Notes under the pieces: generated by a model
What the model saw: only the letters and a program-made list of their open reading frames with translations
Databases searched by the model: none
What the model was told of the DNA's origin: nothing
Source: Sulfuritalea sp.
GTDB lineage: Bacteria; Pseudomonadota; Gammaproteobacteria; Burkholderiales; Rhodocyclaceae
Length of the DNA: 64,000 nucleotides
Direction: 5' to 3'
Assembly: GCA_023700805.1 (NCBI GenBank)
Contig: JAMPYF010000012.1
Coordinates: forward strand, 1 to 64,000
Shown here: in pieces, positions 32,553 through 41,645 of the stretch
Layout: every line of letters starts with the position of its first letter
Numbering within the stretch: the first letter of the stretch is position 1
Made by a program: the position numbers and the translations under genes

Positions 32553-33323
32553 TCATTTTTTACTGATGAACTCATGATGCCAGGTACTTAACAGCTCAAG
32601 GTCCACCATGGCCTTTCCATGCATGTTGCCGCTGCGCACGACGCTGGGCCAGCCCGGTTCGCCAAGGTCCGAGAGCACCGCGACCGCGCCCGCAAAGTCG
32701 TGCCCATGGCTGTATTCGCTCTCGGTCACCAGTGTCGCCAAACCGGCGCCGAGGCTGGCTTTGAGGCCGTTGCCCGAATCCTCCAGGGCAAGGCAGGCCG
32801 CGGCCGGCAAGCGCAGTTCTTCGAGCACCCAGCGGTAGATGTCCGGCGCCGGTTTCTTCGCCGGCACCACGTCCCCGGCGCCGATGACCTCGAACCAGGA
32901 CACGGCGTCCGGCGCCAGGCTGGCGCGCAGCAATGTGGTGACATTCTCGGGTGTGGTCGTCGTGGCGATCGCCAGCCGCAGCCCGGCGTCGCGGGCCGCC
33001 TCGATCAGGCGGCGCACCCCCGGCAGCAGCGGAATGCCGCCGGCCTCCAGCAGCGCCAGGTAATGGCGCGTCTTGGCCGCGTGCAGGGATTTGATCCGCG
33101 CCTCGGCATCCGCTTGGCGCAGGAACTCGCGATCATGGCCTTCGGCATAGAAGCGCAGACGTTCCTTGCCGCCGGTGACCGCCAGCAATTCACCGTAGAG
33201 CGTCGCGTCCCAGTGCCAGTCCAGGCCGGCTTCGGCAAAGGCCGCGTTGAAGGCCGGACGATGGCCGTCGCGTTCGGTATCGGCCAGCGTGCCGTCCACG
33301 TCAAAAATCAGGGCTTCCAGCAT
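32553..33323 (-). CDS. cbbY: HAD-family CbbY, xylulose-1,5-bisphosphate phosphatase type
   Basis: A 256-residue HAD phosphatase. Motif I is ALIFDVDGTLADTERDGHR, motif II LAIATTTTPENV, motif III with KKPAPDIYRWVLE and motif IV LALEDSGNGL. CbbY removes the RuBisCO inhibitor xylulose-1,5-bisphosphate. The start MLEALIF at 33323 was chosen over upstream Met codons by family alignment. It lies between cbbR (divergent) and cbbM. Confidence 0.9.
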   Translation of the reverse strand: MLEALIFDVDGTLADTERDGHRPAFNAAFAEAGLDWHWDATLYGELLAVTGGKERLRFYAEGHDREFLRQADAEARIKSLHAAKTRHYLALLEAGGIPLLPGVRRLIEAARDAGLRLAIATTTTPENVTTLLRASLAPDAVSWFEVIGAGDVVPAKKPAPDIYRWVLEELRLPAAACLALEDSGNGLKASLGAGLATLVTESEYSHGHDFAGAVAVLSDLGEPGWPSVVRSGNMHGKAMVDLELLSTWHHEFISKK

Positions 33324-33348
33324 GACGCGCAGCATAGCCCTCAACTAC

Positions 33349-33387
33349 CCATAAGCGATAGTCATGCTTTCTTATGGCGGTGATAAG
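33349..33387. promoter_or_regulatory. Overlapping palindromes between cbbR and cbbY, candidate CbbR operator
   Basis: CTTAT-GGCGGTG-ATAAG (33371-33387) is a perfect palindrome with a 7-base spacer, identical in form to the site before fbp. It overlaps a second inverted repeat, CCATAAG (33349-33355) with CTTATGG (33371-33377). TCA-N7-TTA is also present within it. The divergent position before a LysR gene suggests autoregulation (inference). Confidence 0.55.
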
Positions 33388-33449
33388 ATGATTCGAGCGC
33401 TGTTGCGTCGTTGTCGCGCCTTGCAGCGGGTCCCGGAAGGTCCTTGTCG

Positions 33450-34436
33450 ATGAAGAACATCACCCTGCGTCAGCTCAAGATATTCGAAGCCGTAGCCCGC
33501 CATCTTTCGTTTTCGCGCGCGGCCGAAGAGCTCCACCTGACCCAGCCCGCCGTGTCGATGCAGGTCCAGGCGCTGGAAGACCAGGCCGGCTTGCCGCTGA
33601 CCGAGCAGGCAGGAAAGAAAGTCCGCCTCACAGCCGCAGGCGAAGAGGTGGCGCGCCAGGCACGGCGCATCGCCGAGCAACTGCGCGAAGCCGGGGAAGC
33701 ATTGGCCGCACTGAAGGGCGTCGAAGCCGGACGCCTGAAGATTGGCGTGGTCAGCACCGCGAAGTACTTTGCACCGTCGTTGCTGGCCGAATTTCGCCGG
33801 CGTCATCCGGGCGTCGAACTGCAGCTGACGGTCAACAACCGGGGCACCATCGTGCGCCACCTGGCCGAGAACGACATCGACCTGGCGATCATGGGTACGC
33901 CGCCGGCCGAGTTCGAAACCGTGGCGAAGATCTTCGCCGAGCACCCGCTGGTCTTCATTGCCGCGCCCGGCCACCGCCTGGCGGACAAGCGGCGCATCGA
34001 CCCGCAGCGGCTGGCCGAGGAAACCCTGCTGATCCGCGAGCCCGGTTCGGGCACGCGCGGCGCACTGGAGCGCTTCCTCGAGGAGCACCATGTGGCGGCC
34101 GGCACGCGCATGGAACTGGGCAGCAACGAGACCATCAAGCAGGCCGTCATGGCCGGCCTCGGCCTGTCCTTCATTTCGGAACACACGATCGGCCTCGAAC
34201 GCTCGGTCGGCCGTCTGGTTGAACTCAACGTCGCCGGTTCGCCGGTGAGGCGTCAGTGGCGCCTGGTCTATCGCACCGACAAACGCCTGATGCCGGCCGC
34301 AACCGCCTTTGTACAATTCATGGACAGCGAAGGTTCGCGCCTGATCGAAGCGCAGGTCGGCAAGCCGAAACCCACGGTCGCCGAACCCGCCTCGCGTGGC
34401 GCCCGCCGGGCTTCGAAAACGCCGCCCCCCGCATAA
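33450..34436 (+). CDS. cbbR: LysR-type regulator CbbR
   Basis: A 328-residue regulator with the N-terminal helix-turn-helix LRQLKIFEAVARHLSFSRAA followed by ELHLTQPAVSMQVQALED, typical of CbbR, and a periplasmic-binding-like sensor domain (LKIGVVSTAKYFAPSLL...GLGLSFISEHTIGLE). The start MKNITLRQLK at 33450 was chosen by family. It is divergent from the Calvin-cycle genes that it most likely activates. Confidence 0.94.
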   Translation: MKNITLRQLKIFEAVARHLSFSRAAEELHLTQPAVSMQVQALEDQAGLPLTEQAGKKVRLTAAGEEVARQARRIAEQLREAGEALAALKGVEAGRLKIGVVSTAKYFAPSLLAEFRRRHPGVELQLTVNNRGTIVRHLAENDIDLAIMGTPPAEFETVAKIFAEHPLVFIAAPGHRLADKRRIDPQRLAEETLLIREPGSGTRGALERFLEEHHVAAGTRMELGSNETIKQAVMAGLGLSFISEHTIGLERSVGRLVELNVAGSPVRRQWRLVYRTDKRLMPAATAFVQFMDSEGSRLIEAQVGKPKPTVAEPASRGARRASKTPPPA

Positions 34437-34505
34437 GAACGGATATGCGGTAAAAATGCGCTTGCCGACCCCGCTCAGCAACATCGCCTCGGAGGATGCC
34501 GACAG

Positions 34506-35528
34506 ATGAACCAGAAGACCGTTCCCACCCAGCAATCGCAGTTGAACGCGCTGCAGGACCGACTCGATTTTGCGAAGAAGCTGCAGGCCCTGTCGACCCG
34601 GATCCATGCGACCGACAATATTTCGCAGATCATGCTCGACCTGGCGCCGGAAATTTGTGCGCTGTTCCAGTGCGAACGTCTGACCCTCTACGTGCTCAAC
34701 AAGGAACAAGGCACCCTGATCTCCAAGGTAAAAACGGGCATCGACTCGGACAAGGAGCTGGTCTTGCCGATCAGTCGGCAAAGCATCGCCGGCTATGTCG
34801 CGCTGACGCGCAGCACCGTGCGCATCAACAACCTCGACGACCCCGCGGAGTTGCACGACATCGACCCGGAATTGCGCTTCTTCAATGATGTCGACCGCGC
34901 CACCGGCTTCAAGTCGAAGCAGATGCTCGTGGCCCCCTTGTTGCAGGGGATAGCCAAGGAACTGGTCGGCGTACTGCAACTGATCAACCATTGGGGCGAC
35001 GGGCGCTTCGACAGCATCGCCGAGGAAGGCTTGGAGACCCTGACGGCCACCCTGGCGCTGGCCTTCTTCCAACGCATCAGGACCGGCGCCTTGCTGCCCA
35101 AGCGCTATGAAGTCCTGGCCCGCCAGGGAGTAATTTCAGCACCTGAGCTGGAACTGGCCCAGCGCTGGGCACAGCGCAAGAACAAGGATCTGGAACAGGT
35201 GCTGGTCGAAGATTTTCAGGTGCCGCTGGCTGCGATGGGCAGCGCCCTGGCCAGGCAGGCGAACCTCGCCTATCAGCCCTATGACGCCGGCTGGCGCCCG
35301 AACCCGGAACTGGTGAAACGGCTGAGCCGGGCCAACTGCCAGCAATATCAATGGTTGCCCTGGTCGCAAGAGCAGAACCTGTTGGTGGTGGTCACGACCG
35401 ACCCGGACAATCGCATCGGCAGCGACAACCTGCGTCGAAGCTTCCCCTACAACGAGATCCTGCTGCGCTACAGCACGCGGACCGAATTCGACAGGATGTT
35501 GGAGAAATACTTTCCGACGGCGAAGTGA
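34506..35528 (+). CDS. GAF-domain protein with C-terminal MshEN/T2SSE_N-like domain
   Basis: A 340-residue soluble protein. Residues about 30-190 form a GAF sensor (ICALFQCERLTLYVLNKEQG, RQSIAGYVALTRSTVRINN, MLVAPLLQGIAKELVGVLQL). The C-terminal 140 residues have LLPKRYEVLARQGVISAPEL and LARQANLAYQPYDAGWRP, which resemble the N-terminal domain of the pilus/secretion ATPases MshE, PilB and GspE. No Walker motifs are present. MshEN domains can bind c-di-GMP, so this may be a stand-alone receptor. A GGAGGATG stretch lies upstream. Confidence 0.7.
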   Translation: MNQKTVPTQQSQLNALQDRLDFAKKLQALSTRIHATDNISQIMLDLAPEICALFQCERLTLYVLNKEQGTLISKVKTGIDSDKELVLPISRQSIAGYVALTRSTVRINNLDDPAELHDIDPELRFFNDVDRATGFKSKQMLVAPLLQGIAKELVGVLQLINHWGDGRFDSIAEEGLETLTATLALAFFQRIRTGALLPKRYEVLARQGVISAPELELAQRWAQRKNKDLEQVLVEDFQVPLAAMGSALARQANLAYQPYDAGWRPNPELVKRLSRANCQQYQWLPWSQEQNLLVVVTTDPDNRIGSDNLRRSFPYNEILLRYSTRTEFDRMLEKYFPTAK

Positions 35529-35550
35529 AGCGGCAGACACGCCGTGCGAG

Positions 35551-36036
35551 CTATTTCCCGGGCGGGATCGGCCAGAGCGTCGCCGTCACCCCGAACGGAG
35601 TGATGAAGGCCTTGACGTGATAGCCGCCGACGGTGAGCCGCTTGCCGCCCTCGGGCAAGGCGCTCATGAAAATATCCGTAAGCTGGTCTTCAGTAAGCGT
35701 GGTCGTGCCGGCGGCATGCCAGAGCCTGACATGGCCGCAATTGTCGCGATCGAGCAGCAGGGCCTTGTCGTTCCTGGCGGCAGGCAGGCGAATGGTCACG
35801 CCGTCATTGTTCTCATAGGCGCGGGCGGGGCCGAAGCTGGTCGGAATTTCCTCGCCGCCGCCGGGCTTCGCGGCCGCCTCGAGCGTCATGACCTCCTCGT
35901 CGGACAGCTGGCTTTCCCCCTCGGTGTGCCAGACCGTAAAACCGCCGCCCGGACGCAACTGGATAAGCAGCACGTTGTCGCTCGCCCAGGCCGATGTGAT
36001 CAGCATCAGGGCGGCGACGAACAGCAGGATTCTCAT
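35551..36036 (-). CDS. Periplasmic protein of unknown function
   Basis: A 161-residue protein with a signal peptide MRILLFVAALMLITSAWAS and a mature part holding two similar segments, LLIQLRPGGGFTVWHTEGESQLSDEEV and CGHVRLWHAAGTTTLTEDQLTD, which look like an internal duplication. No family is recognised. Its start overlaps the upstream thioredoxin-like gene by 4 bases, suggesting a common envelope or redox role. Confidence 0.7.
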   Translation of the reverse strand: MRILLFVAALMLITSAWASDNVLLIQLRPGGGFTVWHTEGESQLSDEEVMTLEAAAKPGGGEEIPTSFGPARAYENNDGVTIRLPAARNDKALLLDRDNCGHVRLWHAAGTTTLTEDQLTDIFMSALPEGGKRLTVGGYHVKAFITPFGVTATLWPIPPGK

Positions 36037-36602
36037 GGAGCTCGCCACTTGATCGAACAACCGATGCCGGCGATTTGCTGCGCGGGACCGGTGCCGCTCA
36101 AGGCGACCTGCCGCATCGCCTCGAACAGATCGCGCCGGGGTCGCCCAGCGGCACCTCCGGCGGCGGTTTCCTTGCGCGACTCGTCGAACCGGCCGCGGTA
36201 CTGCAGTTCCAGTTGCGCGTTGTAGCCGAAGAAATCCGGGGTGCACACGGCGCCGTAGGCTTTCGCCACGTCCTGCGACTGGTCCAGCACATAGGGAAAG
36301 GGAAACGCCAGGTCGCGCGCAAGCTGCACCATGTTGGCCCAGGAGTCCTCCGGGTAGTCGGTCGGGTCGTTGCTCATGATGGCGATGCTGCCGACGCCCA
36401 GCGCCGCCAGTTCCCGCGTGTCATCGACGATGCGGCGGATCACCGCCTTGACATAGGGACAGTGGTTGCAGATGAACATGACCAGCAGGCCCTTGGGGCC
36501 GCGCGCGCTGGCCAGGCTGTGACGCCGGCCGTCGACCCCGGGCAGATCGAAGTCGACGGCCGGACGGCCGAAGTCGCAGACCGGTGGTGACAGGCTGACC
36601 AT
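36033..36602 (-). CDS. Thioredoxin-like / AhpC-TSA family protein
   Basis: A 189-residue thioredoxin-fold protein. FDLPGVDGRRHSLASARG leads into LLVMFICNHCPYVKAVIRR, the CNHCPYV motif of the peroxiredoxin-like family often labelled thioredoxin family protein. AVCTPDFFGYN contains the cis-Pro region and a second Cys. No signal peptide is seen. The start at 36602 was chosen because the rest of the open frame is the shadow of rsmE. Confidence 0.85.
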   Translation of the reverse strand: MVSLSPPVCDFGRPAVDFDLPGVDGRRHSLASARGPKGLLVMFICNHCPYVKAVIRRIVDDTRELAALGVGSIAIMSNDPTDYPEDSWANMVQLARDLAFPFPYVLDQSQDVAKAYGAVCTPDFFGYNAQLELQYRGRFDESRKETAAGGAAGRPRRDLFEAMRQVALSGTGPAQQIAGIGCSIKWRAP

Positions 36603-36635
36603 ACCTTGGCTCCAAAAATTGGTGATAATCGCTGC

Positions 36636-37364
36636 ATGATACCGAGATTTTTCTGCCCCTTCCCGCTCCACCCCGGCGCCACGGTCGAGCTTGCCGCCGA
36701 AACGGCCCACCACGCGCTGAAGGTCCTGAGAGTTGGCGCTGGCGACACGGCGATGCTGTTCGACGGGCGCGGCGGGCAATGGCGGGCCACGCTCAACCCG
36801 GCCGGGAAGCGCTTGCGCGCGACGCTCGGGGAGTTCGACGCCAGCGACTGCGAGCCGCCGCTGGCGCTGACGCTGGTGCAGGCGCTGGCGGCCAGCGACA
36901 AGATGGATTTCGTGGTGCAGAAGGCCGTCGAACTCGGCGTGCAACACATCCAGCCGGTGGCGGCGAAGCGCAGCGTGATCCGGCTTGCGGGCGAACGCGC
37001 CGAGCGCCGCGTCGAGCACTGGCGCAACATCGCCGTCGCCGCCTGCGAGCAATGCGGGCGCAACCGCGTTCCCGGCGTGGCGCCGATTCTTGATCTGCCG
37101 CAATATCTTGGCCTCGCAGCGCAGGACAATGCGATACGCTTCGTCTGCGCGCCGGGGGCCACGGGGTCCCTGCGCGACTTGGCCGCACCCACACTACCGG
37201 TCATTCTGCTGGTCGGCCCGGAAGGCGGCTTCGAGGAAGGCGAATTGTTGGCGGCGCGGGCCGCCGGCTTCCAGCCCATCGGCCTGGGGCCGCGCATACT
37301 GCGCACGGAAACCGCCGGACTTGGCGCTGTGGCGGCAATGATGGCACTTTGGGGAGACTGGTGA
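36636..37364 (+). CDS. rsmE: 16S rRNA m3U1498 methyltransferase RsmE
   Basis: A 242-residue SPOUT-class methyltransferase. MIPRFFCPFPL is the family start, then HHALKVLRVGAGDTAMLFDG (PUA-like), KMDFVVQKAVELGVQHIQPV, the SAM-knot LVGPEGGFEEGEL and ILRTETAGLGAVAAMMALWG. The residues RVGAGDTA come from a family A repeat and fit the family consensus without a length change. Its stop overlaps the next gene by one base. Confidence 0.94.
   Translation: MIPRFFCPFPLHPGATVELAAETAHHALKVLRVGAGDTAMLFDGRGGQWRATLNPAGKRLRATLGEFDASDCEPPLALTLVQALAASDKMDFVVQKAVELGVQHIQPVAAKRSVIRLAGERAERRVEHWRNIAVAACEQCGRNRVPGVAPILDLPQYLGLAAQDNAIRFVCAPGATGSLRDLAAPTLPVILLVGPEGGFEEGELLAARAAGFQPIGLGPRILRTETAGLGAVAAMMALWGDW
36729..36753 (+). 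repeat. Family A core motif, copy in rsmE
   Basis: AGAGTTGGCGCTGGC then GACACGGCGA, read as RVGAGDTA in RsmE. Confidence 0.5.
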
Positions 37365-39037
37365 TGTTCGAATCCGCAGAAATCGGCCACAAGATCGACA
37401 AGGACACCTACAAGAAGGCGGTGCCGGAACTGCGCGCGGCCCTGCTCGATGCGCAGTTCGATTTGAAGGAAAACGGCAAGATTCCGGTCATCGTCCTGGT
37501 CAGCGGCCAGGACGGCGCCGGCAAGGGCGAAACCATCAACATCCTTTACGAGTGGATGGACCCGCGCTTCATCTCGACCTTGGCTTTTTCGGCGCCGACC
37601 GACGAAGAGCGCACGCGGCCCTTCATGTGGCGCTACTGGCGGGCGCTGCCGCCCAAAGGGCGGGTCGGCATCTTCGCCGGCTCCTGGTATTCGAGCCCGA
37701 TCCACGACCGTCTCGAAGGCGGCATGAGCAAGGCGGACGTGGATGCGCGCATCGACCAGATCAACCGCTTCGAGGCCATGCTGGTCAATGAAGGCGCCTT
37801 GGTGCTGAAATTCTGGTTCCACCTGACCAAGGACGGTCAGAAACGCCGCCTGAAGACACTGGAAAAGGATCCGAAGACGGCCTGGCGCGTCACCAAGTGG
37901 AACTGGGAACGCCTGAAGACCTACGACAAGCTGCAGGACGTGGTCGGCCATGTGCTGCGCATGACCAACACGCCCTGGGCGCCCTGGATCATCATCGAAG
38001 GCGAGGACGACCGCTACCGCTCGCTGATGACCGGCAAGATCCTGCTCGACGCGATCCGCCACCGCCTGGACAATGCCGGCATGCAGACCACGCCTGTGGC
38101 GCCGCCGATCCGGGTGAGCATCGACGGCCGCAATGTGCTCTCGGAACTCAATCTCAATAGAAGCCTGACCGATAAGGAATACGACGAGCAACTGGCGAAG
38201 TGGCAGGGCAAGCTGTCGGAACTGGTGCGCGACCCGCGCTTCAAGAATCGTTCGCTGATCTGCGCCTTCGAGGGCGCGGATGCGGCCGGCAAGGGTGGCG
38301 CCATCCGCCGCATCGCCGCGGCCATGGACGCGCGCGACTACCAGATCGTGCCGATCGCCGCGCCGACCGAGGAAGAGCGCGCCCAGCCCTATATGTGGCG
38401 TTTCTGGCGCCACATTCCGCGCAACGGCCGGGTCGCGATCTTCGACCGCACCTGGTATGGCCGGGTGCTGGTCGAGCGCGTCGAGGGCTTCTGCGCCGAG
38501 GCCGACTGGCTGCGCGCCTATTCCGAGATCAACGACTTCGAGCACGAGCTGTCCGAAGCCGGTGCCATCGTCTGCAAGTTCTGGCTGCAGGTCAGCCAGG
38601 AAGAGCAGCTGAAGCGTTTCAAGGAGCGCGAGAAGATCGAGTTCAAGCGCTTCAAGATCACCGAGGAAGACTGGCGCAACCGCGAGAAATGGGATGCCTA
38701 CCAGCAGGCGATCTGCGACATGGTCGATCGCACCAGCACCGGCACCGCGCCGTGGACCCTGGTCGAAGCCAATGACAAGGGCTATGCCCGGGTCAAGATC
38801 CTGCGCACCCTCTGCGAAAGGCTGGAAGCCGAACTGGAAGGCAAGGCGATACCCACCGCGAAGCCCGGAAAGCCGTCCAAGAAGGAAAAGAAGGCGAGCA
38901 AGGCCGCCAAGGCAGCGCCGGCGCCGGTCAAGGCCGCTGCGCCCGTGCCGGAACCGGCACGGCCCAAGGCGCCGCCCGCTCCCAGAAAGACCGCGCCAAA
39001 ACAAGTCGCGCCCAAGAAAGGCAAATCCGCCACATGA
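37364..39037 (+). CDS. pap: Polyphosphate:AMP phosphotransferase (tandem PPK2 domains)
   Basis: A 557-residue class II PPK2 that makes ADP from AMP and polyphosphate. Two tandem kinase domains are plain: the first has LVSGQDGAGKGETINILYEW as P-loop, the second CAFEGADAAGKGGAIRRIA with PYMWRFWRHIPRNGRVAIFD and RTWYGRVLVERVEGF. The first domain has AGSWYSSPIHDRL in place of DRTWY, so catalysis probably lies in the second. A 50-residue Lys/Ala/Pro tail follows (from about 38870). It starts in a one-base overlap with rsmE. Confidence 0.9.
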   Translation: MFESAEIGHKIDKDTYKKAVPELRAALLDAQFDLKENGKIPVIVLVSGQDGAGKGETINILYEWMDPRFISTLAFSAPTDEERTRPFMWRYWRALPPKGRVGIFAGSWYSSPIHDRLEGGMSKADVDARIDQINRFEAMLVNEGALVLKFWFHLTKDGQKRRLKTLEKDPKTAWRVTKWNWERLKTYDKLQDVVGHVLRMTNTPWAPWIIIEGEDDRYRSLMTGKILLDAIRHRLDNAGMQTTPVAPPIRVSIDGRNVLSELNLNRSLTDKEYDEQLAKWQGKLSELVRDPRFKNRSLICAFEGADAAGKGGAIRRIAAAMDARDYQIVPIAAPTEEERAQPYMWRFWRHIPRNGRVAIFDRTWYGRVLVERVEGFCAEADWLRAYSEINDFEHELSEAGAIVCKFWLQVSQEEQLKRFKEREKIEFKRFKITEEDWRNREKWDAYQQAICDMVDRTSTGTAPWTLVEANDKGYARVKILRTLCERLEAELEGKAIPTAKPGKPSKKEKKASKAAKAAPAPVKAAAPVPEPARPKAPPAPRKTAPKQVAPKKGKSAT

Positions 39038-40377
39038 GCCTGGAAACCCGTAGCAGCCAGCCCGACACCGACGCCCGCCTGGTGGCCTGGGTGCGCCAGG
39101 CGGCGCCTTACATCCACGCCTTTCGCGGCCGCACCTTCGTCATCGCCTTCGGCGGCGAAGTGCTCGAAGCGGGCGCCGCGCAGGCACTGATCCACGACAT
39201 CGCTTTGCTCGACAGCATGGGCATCCGCCTGGTGCTGGTGCATGGCGCAAGGCCGCAGATCGATGCCGAAATGCACGCGCGCGGCCTGACGCCGAAGTTC
39301 CACAAGGGCTTGCGCGTCACCGACGCTGAGGCGCTGGAATGCGTCAAGCGCGCCATGGGCGTGACGCGCATCGAAATTGAGGCCCTGCTCTCGCAAGGCC
39401 TGCCCAACACGCCGATGGCCGGCGCCTTCCTGCGCGTCACCGGCGGCAACTTCATCACCGCGCGTCCGGTCGGGGTCGTCGACGGCATCGACTTCCAATA
39501 CACGGGCGCGATCCGCAAGGTCATCGCCGAGGAAATCCAGGCCGACCTGGCGCAGGAAAACGTGGTGCTGATCACCCCGATAGGCGCCTCGCCGACCGGG
39601 GAAATCTTCAACCTGGCCTGGGAAGAAGTCGCCGAAGCGGTTGCCGTGGCGGTCAAGGCCGACAAGCTGATCTACCTGTGCGACGCGCCGGGACTGGCCA
39701 ATCCCAAGGGCGCACTGATCGACGCCCTGACCGCCGACGAAGCGCAGAAACTCGCCGCCAGGCACTTGTCGGCGCAAGCGCCCGAAATCGCCCGGGTGCT
39801 GCCCAGCGCCATCCGCGCCTGTCGCGCCGGGATCGGTCGCGTGCATTTCCTCGACCGCCAGGCCGACGGCGCGATGCTGATGGAATTCTTCACGCGCGAC
39901 GGCGTCGGCACCGTGATGACCAGCGTTCCGCTGGCGCAACTGCGCGACGCCACGATCGACGACGTCGGCGCGATCCTGGGCCTGATCGAACCGCTGGAGG
40001 CCGACGGCACGCTGGTCAAGCGCGGACGCGAACGCCTGGAAATGGAAATCACGCGTTTTTCGGTGGTGGAACACGACGGCGTGATCGTCGGTTGCGCCGC
40101 GCTCTATCCCTTCTCCACCGAAAAATCGGCCGAACTGGCCTGCCTCGCCGTGGTGCCGGACTTTCGCCGCAGCGGCTACGGTGATCAGTTGCGCAGCCAC
40201 ATCGAGGCGCGTGCCCGGAAGATGAAGCTCAGGCGCCTGTTCGTGCTGACCACCCGTACCGCGCACTGGTTCATCGAACGCGGCTTCGTCGAGGCCGGCG
40301 TCGACGAACTGCCCGCGGCGCGGCGCGAACTCTACAACCTGCAGCGCCGTTCCAAGGTACTCGTGAAGTCCCTGTAA
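39034..40377 (+). CDS. argA: N-acetylglutamate synthase ArgA
   Basis: A 447-residue enzyme for the first step of arginine synthesis. The N-terminal amino-acid-kinase-like domain shows TFVIAFGGEVLEAG, LVLVHGARPQIDAEM and VTGGNFITARPVGVVDG; the C-terminal GNAT domain has LACLAVVPDFRRSGYGDQL and LFVLTTRTAHWFIERGF. It overlaps the phosphotransferase stop by 4 bases. Confidence 0.96.
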   Translation: MSLETRSSQPDTDARLVAWVRQAAPYIHAFRGRTFVIAFGGEVLEAGAAQALIHDIALLDSMGIRLVLVHGARPQIDAEMHARGLTPKFHKGLRVTDAEALECVKRAMGVTRIEIEALLSQGLPNTPMAGAFLRVTGGNFITARPVGVVDGIDFQYTGAIRKVIAEEIQADLAQENVVLITPIGASPTGEIFNLAWEEVAEAVAVAVKADKLIYLCDAPGLANPKGALIDALTADEAQKLAARHLSAQAPEIARVLPSAIRACRAGIGRVHFLDRQADGAMLMEFFTRDGVGTVMTSVPLAQLRDATIDDVGAILGLIEPLEADGTLVKRGRERLEMEITRFSVVEHDGVIVGCAALYPFSTEKSAELACLAVVPDFRRSGYGDQLRSHIEARARKMKLRRLFVLTTRTAHWFIERGFVEAGVDELPAARRELYNLQRRSKVLVKSL

Positions 40378-40543
40378 ATATCGGCACAATTGGTGTTCAG
40401 TCAAACTCGATCTGATGGAAGAACGAGAAGTTCCTGGTGTCCCTCGGTGAATTTGGTGTCTTGGCGGTGAATGCTTTTTCTTGTTGACTACCTACTAGAG
40501 GTAAACTGGGCACCTTCTTGTAGTCTTTGCGAAAGGAAACCCT

Positions 40544-40816
40544 GTGGCACGCATGGTCAATTGCATCAAGCTGGGACGCGAGGCCGAAGGCCTCGACCTG
40601 CCGCCCATGCCCGGCGAAATGGGCAGGAAACTGTACGAAAACGTTTCCAAGGAAGCATGGCAGCAATGGATCAAGCTGCAAACGATGATCATCAACGAGA
40701 ACCGTCTGAGCCTGGCTGACGCACAGCACAGGAAGTATCTGGCCGAGCAGGTGCAGAAGCACTTTTTCGGCGACGGGGCAGACCAGGTCGGCGGCTACGT
40801 GCCACCCGCGAAATAA
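40544..40816 (+). CDS. yggX: Fe(2+)-trafficking / oxidative damage protection protein YggX
   Basis: A 90-residue protein with the family start [26 protein letters not shown] (Cys at position 7), then [19 protein letters not shown] and [13 protein letters not shown]. It guards Fe-S clusters against oxidation. The GTG at 40544 with AAAGGAAA upstream is preferred over the inner ATG at 40553. Confidence 0.95.
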   Translation: MARMVNCIKLGREAEGLDLPPMPGEMGRKLYENVSKEAWQQWIKLQTMIINENRLSLADAQHRKYLAEQVQKHFFGDGADQVGGYVPPAK

Positions 40817-40883
40817 CCGGGGGGCCGAAGACAGCAAGATTCACGGCGCCCGGCGCCGGCGAGCTTCGGTCAACGGCCCGCTG

Positions 40884-41588
40884 TCATCTCGAGGCGACTT
40901 CCTTTTCCATGGCCTCGAGACCGATGTGGCGCACGTCGCGCCCCTTGACCAGATAGACCACGTACTCTGAAATATTCTTTGCGTGGTCGCCGATGCGCTC
41001 GATGGAGCGGGCGACGAACAGCAGATCGAGCGAACTGGAAATGGTGCGCGGATCTTCCATCATGAAGGTGATCAGCTGGCGCATTGCAGCCTTGAAGCCG
41101 GCATCCACTTCGCGATCCTGACGCACCACCTCGGCCGAGGCATTGACGTCGAGCCGGGCGAAGGCATCGAGGGCCTTGCGCAGCATGGCCACGGCGATGT
41201 CCGCCGGCGGACGCAAATTGACGCGGGGTACGAAGCGGGAGTCGCCGCCGTGGATGTCGCGTGCCATCTTCGCGATCTTTTTCGCCTCGTCGCCGATGCG
41301 CTCGAGATCGGTGATGGTCTTCACCACGGTCATGATCATGCGCAGATCGACCGCCGCCGGCTGGCGCCGGGCGATCACGTTATTACAGGCCTCGTCGAGT
41401 TCGACTTCGTGCCGATTGACCTGGCGATCGTTGGCGATCACCTGATCGATCAGCGCCATGTCGCCTGACTCCAGCCCGTCCATGGCGCGCAGCAGTTGCT
41501 GTTCGACCAGGCCCCCCATCGCCAGAACGCGCGTGCGCAAGCCCTCGAGATCGGCATCGAAGCGCCGGCTGATGTGTTCCTGGTTCAT
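40884..41588 (-). CDS. phoU: Phosphate transport regulator PhoU
   Basis: A 234-residue all-helical protein of two PhoU repeats; RIGDEAKKIAKMARDI and RIGDHAKNISEYVVYLV are the two metal-binding helices. It normally adjusts the PhoR/Pst system, but no pst, phoB or phoR gene is in this window, so here it stands alone. Confidence 0.95.
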   Translation of the reverse strand: MNQEHISRRFDADLEGLRTRVLAMGGLVEQQLLRAMDGLESGDMALIDQVIANDRQVNRHEVELDEACNNVIARRQPAAVDLRMIMTVVKTITDLERIGDEAKKIAKMARDIHGGDSRFVPRVNLRPPADIAVAMLRKALDAFARLDVNASAEVVRQDREVDAGFKAAMRQLITFMMEDPRTISSSLDLLFVARSIERIGDHAKNISEYVVYLVKGRDVRHIGLEAMEKEVASR

Positions 41589-41645
41589 GGCATCACCTGT
41601 TCGTCCAATGTCGACACTATAGCGAACGCGCGTGAAGGAATTATT

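Noticed and set aside
36440-39004. 854-residue open frame on the minus strand
   Set aside because: Opposite rsmE and the polyphosphate phosphotransferase, whose motifs are clear on the plus strand. The reverse frame is low-complexity.
40397-40837. 146-residue frame on the minus strand covering yggX
   Set aside because: Shadow of yggX. The part at 40400-40470 (AKTPNSPRDTRN) recalls a common intergenic repeat in this kind of genome, but only one copy is seen here.
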